Shown one piece after another: positions 49,416 through 55,872 of a stretch of DNA of 55,872 nt. The notes beneath the pieces are model-generated. The model worked only from the letters and a program-made list of their open reading frames with translations. It was not told where the DNA came from and did not search any database. Each line of letters starts with the position of its first letter. Within the stretch, counting starts at the first letter, position 1. Made by a program: the position numbers and the translations under genes. The stretch comes from an uncultured Bacteroidales bacterium (GTDB lineage Bacteria; Bacteroidota; Bacteroidia; Bacteroidales; UBA932), in NCBI GenBank assembly GCA_944326335.1, contig CALVDM010000017.1, forward strand, positions 1 to 55,872, written 5' to 3'.

Positions 49416-51266
49416 ATGCCAAGCTATCTGCAGATAGAGGACATCTCGAAATCATATGGGCCGAAAGTCCTTTTTGAAGGTATAGGCTTCAACATAAACG
49501 AGGGCGACAAGATGGCCCTCATAGCCCCGAACGGGACAGGCAAGACCTCCCTGCTGAGAATACTGGCAGGAAAGGACAGGTCCGATTCGGGCGGAAAAAT
49601 CACATTCCTGAAGAATATCAGAATAGCATTCCTCGAACAGGACTACAGCTTCGACCCGGAGAAAGGCATACTGGAGCAGATAATGGACCACAGTTCCGGA
49701 TTCCTGTCCGACCTCGGGGAGGAGGAAGTGTGGCAATACGAGCTGAGGGTGAAACAGTTCCTCACGAATTTCAAGCTCCCGGACTTCTCGAAGAAGATGA
49801 AGGAACTTTCCGGCGGTGAGGTGAAGCGCGTGGCCATAACGGAGATGCTTTCTTCGGAAGCAGATTTCCTGATAATGGACGAACCCACCAACCACCTCGA
49901 CATAGATGCCATAGAATTCCTCGAGAACTGGCTTTCGCGTGCGAGATGCACCCTTCTGATGGTGACCCACGACAGATATTTCCTCGACAATGTCTGCAAC
50001 ACCATAATGGAGCTGGACCACGGGAAACTCTACATCTACAAGGGGGACTACCGGAATTATCTGGAAAAGAGGTCGGAACGGATAGAGAACTACAACGCCG
50101 AGACCGACAAGGTGAGGAACATCCTCCGCAGGGAGCTGGAATGGATGCGAAGCACCCCGCAGGCAAGGACCGGGAAAGCCAAATACAGGATAGACGCATT
50201 CCACGACCTCAAGGACAGGGCTTCAAGGGTATATACGGAGAAAACCGTGTCCCTCCGGGAAGTCAAGGGTTCGGCAAGGCTCGGCACCAAAATCATAAAC
50301 TGCAAGGATGTATCATTCCACTACGGCGACAAATGCTATCTCGACCACTTCACCTACAATTTCCAGAGATACGAGAGGATAGGCATAGTGGGGCGGAACG
50401 GGGCCGGAAAAAGCACGTTCATAAACCTGATGACAGGAGATTATACCCCGGAGATGGTGTGCACCGATGAAAAGGAATATGCCTCGAGGCCTGCAGGCGA
50501 CACGAGAGGGTTGCTTACCGGCTCCATAGAGCGTGGCGAATCACTGAAGATAGGTTACTACAGGCAGACCGGCATCGGATTCAATCCTGAAGACACGGTG
50601 CTGGACGTGGTGAACGACACCTGGCTTCTCGGGAAATTCCTCTTCACGCACGACATGCTGAACAGCAGGATAGAAAAGTTGAGCGGCGGGGAAAAACGCC
50701 GGCTGTACCTGCTGACGATACTGAAGGAGAAACCGAACCTTCTGATACTCGACGAACCCACTAACGACCTTGACATTGTGACGCTGAACATCCTGGAAGA
50801 ATACCTGATGGAATTCCAGGGCACACTCATTACCGTCTCGCACGACAGGCATTTCCTCGACAGGCTTGCGGACCATCTTTTCGTGTTCTGCGGAGACGGT
50901 GTCATAAAGGATTTCACAGGCAGCTACAGTGAATACAGGGCGTTCATAAAGGATTATGAAGCATCCCGGAAAGCGGCGGCACAGGCTGCCGCATCCGGAG
51001 GCGCGGCGAAAAATCCAGGACGCGACGTGGACAGCAGCAAGCCGAAAGACAAACCAGCAAAACTGACCTACAAGGAGAAGAAAGAACTTGAACAGCTCGA
51101 GAAGGACCTGGAAAGCCTTGCAGCCGAAAAAGCAGGACTCGAGGAAAGCATAAGCAGCGGGAATCTGCCATACGGGCAGCTCCAGAAAGCGTCCGAGCGT
51201 ATCGGGGAGATAATCGCCATCACGGAAGAAAAGGAGATGCGCTGGTTAGAACTGTCCTGCATCTGA
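49416..51266 (+). CDS. ABC-F family ATPase (Uup-like)
   Basis: A 616-residue soluble protein with two ABC domains and no membrane segments. Domain 1: Walker A APNGTGKTSLL, signature KELSGGEVKRVAI, Walker B FLIMDEPTNHLD. Domain 2: Walker A GRNGAGKSTFI near residue 328, signature EKLSGGEKRRLYL, Walker B LLILDEPTNDLD. The linker between them (LRRELEWMRSTPQARTGKAK) is the P-site tRNA interaction motif region. The C-terminus has an Uup-type coiled coil (YKEKKELEQLEKDLESLAAE). ABC-F proteins act on ribosomes or, for Uup, on DNA/ribosome stress. The last 21 bp overlap the converging radical SAM gene. Confidence 0.94.
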   Translation: MPSYLQIEDISKSYGPKVLFEGIGFNINEGDKMALIAPNGTGKTSLLRILAGKDRSDSGGKITFLKNIRIAFLEQDYSFDPEKGILEQIMDHSSGFLSDLGEEEVWQYELRVKQFLTNFKLPDFSKKMKELSGGEVKRVAITEMLSSEADFLIMDEPTNHLDIDAIEFLENWLSRARCTLLMVTHDRYFLDNVCNTIMELDHGKLYIYKGDYRNYLEKRSERIENYNAETDKVRNILRRELEWMRSTPQARTGKAKYRIDAFHDLKDRASRVYTEKTVSLREVKGSARLGTKIINCKDVSFHYGDKCYLDHFTYNFQRYERIGIVGRNGAGKSTFINLMTGDYTPEMVCTDEKEYASRPAGDTRGLLTGSIERGESLKIGYYRQTGIGFNPEDTVLDVVNDTWLLGKFLFTHDMLNSRIEKLSGGEKRRLYLLTILKEKPNLLILDEPTNDLDIVTLNILEEYLMEFQGTLITVSHDRHFLDRLADHLFVFCGDGVIKDFTGSYSEYRAFIKDYEASRKAAAQAAASGGAAKNPGRDVDSSKPKDKPAKLTYKEKKELEQLEKDLESLAAEKAGLEESISSGNLPYGQLQKASERIGEIIAITEEKEMRWLELSCI

Positions 51267-52535
51267 CCTCGCCCAGGCCATGACGCCGGCAGGAGCCTTC
51301 TTCATGAACAGCAGTTCCTTCATCTTCTCCATGTAGCGTGCCGAATGCGAGAAGAACAGGTAGTATCCCTCGCACAAAGCATTCAACCCCGTCTCGCCGG
51401 ATTCCGTCCTGTTGAAACGATGCTTCGGGCATTCGCCGTGACACGCGAAGAAATACTTGCAGCTCATACACTTGTACGGCAGGCCGTTGCGCTTGTCTAT
51501 CCCGAATTTCGCCTGAGAGGCAGAACTCATCATCTCCCTGAGAGACGTTTCCGCTATGTTGCCGATCAGGTATTCCGGATATACGAAATGGTCGCATGGA
51601 TACAGGTCCCCGTTATGCTCGAGCACGGAATTTCCCCCGCAGGTCTCGGCATAGGAACACGTCCCCGGCTGCGCTCCGCACCAGTTGGCAAGGGTGGAGT
51701 CGAACAGGTTCACGAAACAGCTGCCGACATCGTTCCTCACCCAATAGTCGAAAATCTCACACATGAACTTCCCGAACTCCCTCGAGTTCACTGACCACGG
51801 GGCTATGACCGCACCCTCTGTGTCCGGTGCGACTATGTAAGGCCTTGCACCCTTCATCGGTTTCCCCGAGGCGGACAGAGGATATTTCACATGCTCCACG
51901 ACAGGCATGAACTGCATGAAGCGGGTCCCGAGCCCTTTCAGGAACAGATAGGTTTCAAGCCCGCGGCCCTGACTGGCCTTGTTCACAGTGCTCATGGTAT
52001 TGTATTCCACACGGTGCCTGTACATCATCTCTATGGCACGCATCACCTTGTCGAACGTAGGGGCTCCCGCCTTGTCCTTCCGGTACTTGTTGTGGATGTC
52101 CTCGGGGCCGTCTATCGATATGCCGACGAGGAAGCCGTTGTCCCTGAAGAAATCGGCGAAATCCGGGGTCATAAGGGTGCCGTTGGTCTGTACCGTATTC
52201 CGCACCGTCTTCCCGCCGCAGTATTTCCGTTCCAGAGCCACAGCCTTCCTGAAAAAGTCGAGTCCGAGGACAAGAGGCTCTCCGCCATGCCAGTTGAACG
52301 TGACTTCAGGCACATCATTGGCCTCCAGGTATTCCCTGACGCACAGTTCAAGCATGTCGTATGTCATCACCGGCTCCTTTCCTCCGTATATCCCGGCCTT
52401 GTCGAGATAGTAGCAGTAGTGGCAGTCAAGGTTGCAGAGGGAGCCGGCCGGCTTGAGCATTATGTTGAACTGCATGGGACCAGACAGTCTCACTGCATCC
52501 GAGAATGTGATGGTGTCCTTGTGGGAATTTGCCAT
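51246..52535 (-). CDS. Anaerobic sulfatase maturase-type radical SAM enzyme (anSME)
   Basis: A 429-residue radical SAM-SPASM protein. The first cluster is CNLDCHYCYYLDKAG near residue 34. WHGGEPLVLGLDFF, VQTNGTLM and GISIDGPEDIHNKYRKD are typical of anSME. The SPASM region has Cys-rich WCGAQPGTCSYAETCGGNS, GDLYPCDHFVYPEYLIGN, YKCMSCKYFFACHGECPKHR, ligating two auxiliary [4Fe-4S] clusters. Such enzymes convert a Cys or Ser of sulfatases to formylglycine. No sulfatase gene is in the window, so clients are encoded elsewhere, or the enzyme modifies another protein. Converges on the ABC-F gene with a 21-bp overlap. Confidence 0.93.
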   Translation of the reverse strand: MANSHKDTITFSDAVRLSGPMQFNIMLKPAGSLCNLDCHYCYYLDKAGIYGGKEPVMTYDMLELCVREYLEANDVPEVTFNWHGGEPLVLGLDFFRKAVALERKYCGGKTVRNTVQTNGTLMTPDFADFFRDNGFLVGISIDGPEDIHNKYRKDKAGAPTFDKVMRAIEMMYRHRVEYNTMSTVNKASQGRGLETYLFLKGLGTRFMQFMPVVEHVKYPLSASGKPMKGARPYIVAPDTEGAVIAPWSVNSREFGKFMCEIFDYWVRNDVGSCFVNLFDSTLANWCGAQPGTCSYAETCGGNSVLEHNGDLYPCDHFVYPEYLIGNIAETSLREMMSSASQAKFGIDKRNGLPYKCMSCKYFFACHGECPKHRFNRTESGETGLNALCEGYYLFFSHSARYMEKMKELLFMKKAPAGVMAWARSDAGQF

Positions 52536-52556
52536 ATTGTCATCGTTTACGGGACG

Positions 52557-52587
52557 TAAATATAGAATTTTTATGACATTTTGTCAA
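52557..52587 (-). promoter_or_regulatory. Promoter of the anSME gene
   Basis: -7 TATATTTA (52557-52564, one mismatch) and -33 TTG (52585-52587) on the minus strand, 20-bp spacer, 22 bp before the ATG. Confidence 0.6.
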
Positions 52588-52663
52588 CCAGTACGGCTCA
52601 GGCACCGATATTGCGGCTGACTGCCCTTTGTTGAAATGATTCAATACTTAAAATTCAGATATT

Positions 52664-53143
52664 ATGATTTCAGAAACTTTACAGAAAGCAATCAACGACC
52701 AGATTACAGCTGAATTGTGGTCGTCCAACCTCTATCTCCAGATGTCATTCTACATGTCGAAGGACGGTTGGGACGGTGCAGCCCACTGGCTTGCAAAGCA
52801 GGCCGAGGAAGAAAGGGAGCACGCCCTCGACATGGCTGCCTACGTCATAAAGAGGGGCGGAGAGGCAAAAGTGTCGATGATAGACGTAGTCCCTGAAGGC
52901 TGGGGCAGCTATGCTGAAGTGTTCGACAATGTCTACAAGCATGAATGCCATGTATCCGAACTTATCGACAAGCTTGTGGATGTGGCTTCGGCTGAAAGGG
53001 ACAAGGCCACACAGGATTTCCTCTGGGGATATGTACGTGAGCAGGTGGAGGAAGAGGCTACCGCTGCCGGCATAGTGGAGAAAATCAGGAAGGCAGGCGA
53101 TGCCGGTCTGTTCTATGTAGATGCAGAACTCGGTAAAAGATAG
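52664..53143 (+). CDS. ftnA: Ferritin
   Basis: A 159-residue bacterial ferritin that stores iron in a 24-mer and oxidises Fe(II). Ferroxidase ligands are visible: Glu17 in ITAELWSSNLYLQM, then EEEREHALDM (Glu50/His53 equivalents), and helix C/D residues HECHVSELIDKL and REQVEEEATA. No Met haem-ligand signature of bacterioferritin is obvious. Standard length. Transcribed alone and followed by a terminator. Its neighbours, an oxygen-sensitive radical SAM enzyme and a ferredoxin, are both iron-sulfur proteins. Confidence 0.95.
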   Translation: MISETLQKAINDQITAELWSSNLYLQMSFYMSKDGWDGAAHWLAKQAEEEREHALDMAAYVIKRGGEAKVSMIDVVPEGWGSYAEVFDNVYKHECHVSELIDKLVDVASAERDKATQDFLWGYVREQVEEEATAAGIVEKIRKAGDAGLFYVDAELGKR

Positions 53144-53173
53144 CCCGTACGGCAATCAGGACTGAAAACGTTT

Positions 53174-53217
53174 AGAGGGTGACCCAAAAGAGATTTTGAG
53201 TCACCCTCTTTCATTTT
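53174..53217 (+). terminator. Ferritin terminator
   Basis: A perfect 10-bp outer stem (53174-53183 with 53200-53209) continuing into an AAAA/TTTT inner stem, then a T-rich tail with ATTTTT. It lies 31 bp after the ferritin stop and can also end the converging ferredoxin transcript. Confidence 0.85.
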
Positions 53218-53255
53218 TCCGCCCCGCCTGAAGCAGTCAAAGGACAATCAGTCAC

Positions 53256-53426
53256 TTATTCTGCCGGCGAGATTGCACCCATAGGGCAAGCATCTGCGCA
53301 AGTTCCGCAATCGATGCAGACAGCAGGATCTATCTTGTAGATGTCACCCTCGCTGATAGCGCCTGAAGGGCACTCCGAGATACATGTGCCGCATGCTACG
53401 CAATCTTCTGAAATTTTGTAAGCCAT
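53256..53426 (-). CDS. 2[4Fe-4S] ferredoxin, 56 residues
   Basis: A small clostridial-type ferredoxin, easily missed because of its length. It starts MAYKISEDCVACGTCISECP and its second cluster half reads CIDCGTCADACPMGAISPAE. The eight cysteines fall in two CxxCxxCxxxC(P) motifs, so each half gives three ligands to one cluster and one to the other. It carries low-potential electrons in the cytoplasm, for enzymes such as pyruvate:ferredoxin oxidoreductase. Single-gene unit with its own strong promoter. Codon use (TGC, GCA, ATC) fits a well-expressed gene. Confidence 0.95.
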   Translation of the reverse strand: MAYKISEDCVACGTCISECPSGAISEGDIYKIDPAVCIDCGTCADACPMGAISPAE

Positions 53427-53468
53427 AATTTATTCCTTTTAAATTGTTGAAGTCACAATTACAGTCCA

Positions 53469-53500
53469 CAAATTTATCTGAATATTTTTAAATTTGCAAA
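53469..53500 (-). promoter_or_regulatory. Ferredoxin promoter
   Basis: -7 TAAATTTG (53469-53476) and -33 TTTG (53497-53500) on the minus strand with a 20-bp spacer, an ideal consensus promoter. It overlaps the divergent promoter of the DUF1573 gene. Confidence 0.8.
53489..53496 (+). promoter_or_regulatory. -7 box of the DUF1573 gene
   Basis: TAAATTTG on the plus strand, identical and inverted relative to the ferredoxin -7 box, 12 bp away from it. The start codon follows after 14 bp. The two polymerases could not bind at the same time. Confidence 0.6.
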
Positions 53501-53510
53501 AAATTAGAAG

Positions 53511-54692
53511 ATGAGATACAGTTTCAGGATATGCGCAGCCCTTGCGGCATGCATGACCATGATTTCATGCAGATGCGAAGGGGCCGGCACGCAGCACAGG
53601 ATACCGGAAACGGCTGATGCAGCCGGAGATGCGCCCCTTGTCGGGAACGTGGAGCAGGCGGATGCACCACGTGGGGAGAACGTAGACGATATTGTGGAAT
53701 TTGACAGGACAATCCACAATTTCGGAGACGTGATGCTCGGCGACGGCCCTCTCAGCTGCACGTTCACCATGAAGAACATAAGCGAGAAGCCTGTCGTGAT
53801 ATACAATGTCGTGACCTCATGCGGATGTACGGACGTGAAATGGACAAGGGAACCGATAATGCCGGGAAAGACCGGGACAATATCTTCCACATATACGAAT
53901 GACGAAGGCCCGTACCCGTTCGACAAGACTCTCACAGCCTATATATCAGGCATCGGCAAGCCTGTGATACTGCGTCTCAGGGGCATAGCCCACGAGAAGC
54001 AGCTGAGCCTCGAGGAACTTTATCCTGCCCGGATTCTGCAGACAGGCATGAAAGACCTCGGGCTGAAATGCGGAAATCTCGAGCAGGGAGGCCAGAGAAG
54101 CGACGAGACGAACATTGCGAACCTCTCCTCAAGCCCTGTGGAAGTGACATTCAGCAATGTCTCCCGCGGCCTGAGCCTCAGTGTCACACCCAACCCCATC
54201 CCGGCAAGAAGCGTCGCCCGCCTCCAGTTCACCGTGTCGGCGCAGAAAGACATCTGGGGAAAGAACCTCTACCATGCCACTCCGGTCATAGACGGAAAAT
54301 CCTCAGGGCAGGAACTTTCCGTATATGCATTCACGAAAGACAGTTTCAGCGGCATGACGGCAGCTCAGAGAGCCGAAGGGGCGAGGCCGATATTCTCGAA
54401 CAACACCTGCTCGTCAGGGAAAATCCGCAAAGGCGACACCGTCACGGGGGAATTTACGTTCAGCAATGTAGGGAAAGCCGACTTCCTGATACACAAGGCC
54501 GATGTGGACTGGCCGGGAGCTTCCGCCATATTGCCCGCGAGCGTGAAGTCCGGCTGCAAGGGCACAGTGAAAATAACCGTGGACACATCCGGCATGCCTG
54601 AAGGGGAAATGATTGTCATGGCCACACTGACAACCAACTCGCCTTCCCGGCCTGTGGTGAATCTCTATATCACCGGAACCATCGTGGAATGA
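53511..54692 (+). CDS. DUF1573 domain lipoprotein
   Basis: A 393-residue lipoprotein (lipobox MISC, then RCEG). Residues about 60-150 form a DUF1573 Ig-like domain: IVEFDRTIHNFGDVMLGDG, FTMKNISEKPVVIYNVVTSC, GCTDVKW and IMPGKTGTISSTYTNDE. A second related domain lies at the C-terminus (GEFTFSNVGKADFLIHKADV, LPASVKSGCKGTVKITVD, TLTTNSPSRPVVNLYITG). A proline-poor, charged linker follows the lipid anchor. DUF1573 proteins are secreted or surface lipoproteins of unknown function. It lies 28 bp before the 10TM exporter-like gene, so the two may form an operon. Confidence 0.88.
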   Translation: MRYSFRICAALAACMTMISCRCEGAGTQHRIPETADAAGDAPLVGNVEQADAPRGENVDDIVEFDRTIHNFGDVMLGDGPLSCTFTMKNISEKPVVIYNVVTSCGCTDVKWTREPIMPGKTGTISSTYTNDEGPYPFDKTLTAYISGIGKPVILRLRGIAHEKQLSLEELYPARILQTGMKDLGLKCGNLEQGGQRSDETNIANLSSSPVEVTFSNVSRGLSLSVTPNPIPARSVARLQFTVSAQKDIWGKNLYHATPVIDGKSSGQELSVYAFTKDSFSGMTAAQRAEGARPIFSNNTCSSGKIRKGDTVTGEFTFSNVGKADFLIHKADVDWPGASAILPASVKSGCKGTVKITVDTSGMPEGEMIVMATLTTNSPSRPVVNLYITGTIVE

Positions 54693-54720
54693 CACGCTCC
54701 GGCAAAACCTGGTTTTAGCT

Positions 54721-55779
54721 ATGCTCATAGACGTACTTCGGAATTCTATCCTGATAACCGGACTTGTCACAGTGATGATGATGCTCATCGAGTCCCTGAA
54801 CATAGAGTCGGGCGGCTCGTTCTTCAACGGGCTCAAGCGCACAAGGACTGGTCAGGTCATATTTTCCGCACTTCTCGGTTCAATCCCGGGATGCGTCGGA
54901 GGTTTCGCTTCGGTGTCCCTTTACACGCACAGGATGATAAGTTTCGGAGCTCTTATAGCCATGATGATTGCATCTTCCGGAGACGAGGCCTTCATGATAG
55001 TGGCAATGGTCCCCGGCAAGGCCATCATGATATTCGCAATCCTGTTCGCCATAGCTGTGGTGAGCGGGATAGCCACCGATTTCGTGTGCGACAGGCTCAG
55101 CGTGAAAACGCACGGCATCGGGGCCGGCCTCATTGAAGACACCCACTGCAAGCAGGATTTCGAGATCCACGAGCATGCCGGCAAGAGCCGGCGTCTGACC
55201 TGGAAAAGGGCCGTCATGTTCGCAGGTGTCCTCGTGTTCATCACAGCCCTCGCATCCGGCATCCTCGACCATGAGCATGCACCTGCCGCAGACGCATCGC
55301 CCGGCAGTATAGACCTTCTCGACGAGAAATGGATGCAGTATCTTTTCGCCGGGCTCAGCATCATAGTCCTGGCGTTCCTGGCGTTCGCTTCCGACCACTA
55401 CGTGGAGAGACATCTCTGGGACCACATTGTACGGAAGCACCTTCCCACCATCTTCGCATGGACATTCGGAGTGCTGCTGCTTGTGGCGGCAGGCATGAAA
55501 TACGTGGACATCAGCGGATGGATAAGCGGGAACACGGCACTTATGATACTGCTCGCCGCCGCGATAGGGATAATACCCGAATCCGGACCGCATCTCGTGT
55601 TCGTCACGCTATATGCAAGTGGGATAGTTCCCCTTCCGGTGCTGCTGGCGAGTTCCATATCACAGGACGGGCATTCATCGCTTCCGCTGCTGGCAGAAAG
55701 CAAAAAGAGCTTCGCCGCAGCGAAGCTCATAAACTTCGCCGTAGCTCTGGTCACGGGCTACATAACGCTCCTGATTTGA
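54721..55779 (+). CDS. Putative 10TM heavy-metal exporter (ArsP_2 family, 'putative manganese transporter')
   Basis: A 352-residue inner-membrane protein with about ten transmembrane segments in two halves. Each half has a repeated pattern: LLGSIPGCVGGFASVSLYTH and MMIASSGDEAFMIVAMVPGK in the first, AAAIGIIPESGPHLVFVTLY and ASSISQDGHSSLPLLAESKK in the second. This G-S-x-P and S-x-D-(E/H) repeat is a mark of the family. A histidine- and acid-rich cytoplasmic loop sits between (EDTHCKQDFEIHEHAGKS), possibly metal-binding. The transported ion is not proven for the family. It follows the DUF1573 lipoprotein gene. Confidence 0.85.
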   Translation: MLIDVLRNSILITGLVTVMMMLIESLNIESGGSFFNGLKRTRTGQVIFSALLGSIPGCVGGFASVSLYTHRMISFGALIAMMIASSGDEAFMIVAMVPGKAIMIFAILFAIAVVSGIATDFVCDRLSVKTHGIGAGLIEDTHCKQDFEIHEHAGKSRRLTWKRAVMFAGVLVFITALASGILDHEHAPAADASPGSIDLLDEKWMQYLFAGLSIIVLAFLAFASDHYVERHLWDHIVRKHLPTIFAWTFGVLLLVAAGMKYVDISGWISGNTALMILLAAAIGIIPESGPHLVFVTLYASGIVPLPVLLASSISQDGHSSLPLLAESKKSFAAAKLINFAVALVTGYITLLI

Positions 55780-55872
55780 CACATTATTCATTAATATCAA
55801 TAGTTCGTTAAAAATCAGCCGAGCCTAAGCGGCTCTGGCAGTAAATAAAATGAGTTCCTTGAAAATTTTGTC
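55780..55872. other. 3' edge of window, no confirmed gene
   Basis: AT-rich intergenic DNA with a weak 5-bp hairpin (GAGCC 55821-55825, GGCTC 55831-55835). An ATG at 55850 opens a frame (MSSLKIL) that runs off the window and could be the start of the next gene. Seven codons are too few to judge. Confidence 0.3.

Overview
The window comes from a Bacteroidales-type (Bacteroidota) chromosome, probably a gut or rumen lineage. Three observations point there. Many genes carry the Bacteroidota promoter element TAnnTTTG (-7), often with a TTG/TTTG box (-33) 19-21 bp upstream. Several families are typical of the phylum: GSCFA, DUF4251, DUF4136, DUF4491, DUF3737, fimbrillin-like lipoproteins and PorT-like barrels. 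Shine-Dalgarno sequences are weak or absent. I see no rRNA, CRISPR array, phage module, integrase or transposase. No gene-free stretch exceeds 300 bp.

Layout. 1-3.2 kb (minus): tRNA-Lys and a three-gene operon for GDP-mannose synthesis, an LpxH-like phosphatase and a MurG-fold glycosyltransferase. 3.2-5.1 kb (minus): three small envelope genes (DUF4251, DUF4136, barrel). 5.3-6.4 kb (plus): purC, ending at a strong bidirectional terminator. 6.5-13.2 kb (minus): folC and a giant alpha-2-macroglobulin-like protein with no visible thioester motif. 13.4-18.8 kb (plus): an orphan protein resembling the C-terminal domain of PurL, a PIN-PhoH ATPase and pyruvate phosphate dikinase. 18.8-22.7 kb (minus): outer-membrane protein, omega-amidase and 5'-nucleotidase operon. 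22.7-25.5 kb: GSCFA protein and RecQ. 25.6-27.3 kb: PEP carboxykinase. With PPDK this gives both enzymes of the PEP/pyruvate/oxaloacetate node.

27.5-33.8 kb is the accessory-looking part. A barrel gene and a CDF metal transporter diverge around a 36-bp palindrome. An AraC regulator and a PatB-like aminotransferase converge, but are now separated by a 1.35-kb insert carrying a Fic gene. That insert is flanked by a perfect 46-bp direct repeat that restores the 3' ends of both host genes.

34-45.8 kb (minus) is rich in redox and metal functions: porin, imelysin lipoprotein, di-heme oxidoreductase and CcsBA cytochrome c synthase in one operon; then a TonB receptor with an exported CMD-cupin protein; then a membrane phosphoesterase with a DUF362 ferredoxin. 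45.9-51.3 kb (plus): a fimbrillin-like gene interrupted by an in-frame TGA, a GT2 glycosyltransferase, TrkA and an ABC-F ATPase. 51.2-55.9 kb: anSME-type radical SAM enzyme, ferritin, a 56-residue 2[4Fe-4S] ferredoxin, a DUF1573 lipoprotein and a 10TM heavy-metal exporter-like protein.

Most genes are ordinary core functions. The strongest unusual signals are the Fic insertion with its gene-end duplication, the putative porin-imelysin-di-heme-CcsBA metal/electron system, and the palindrome at the CDF promoter. All functional calls are from reading the translated sequence; no database search was run.
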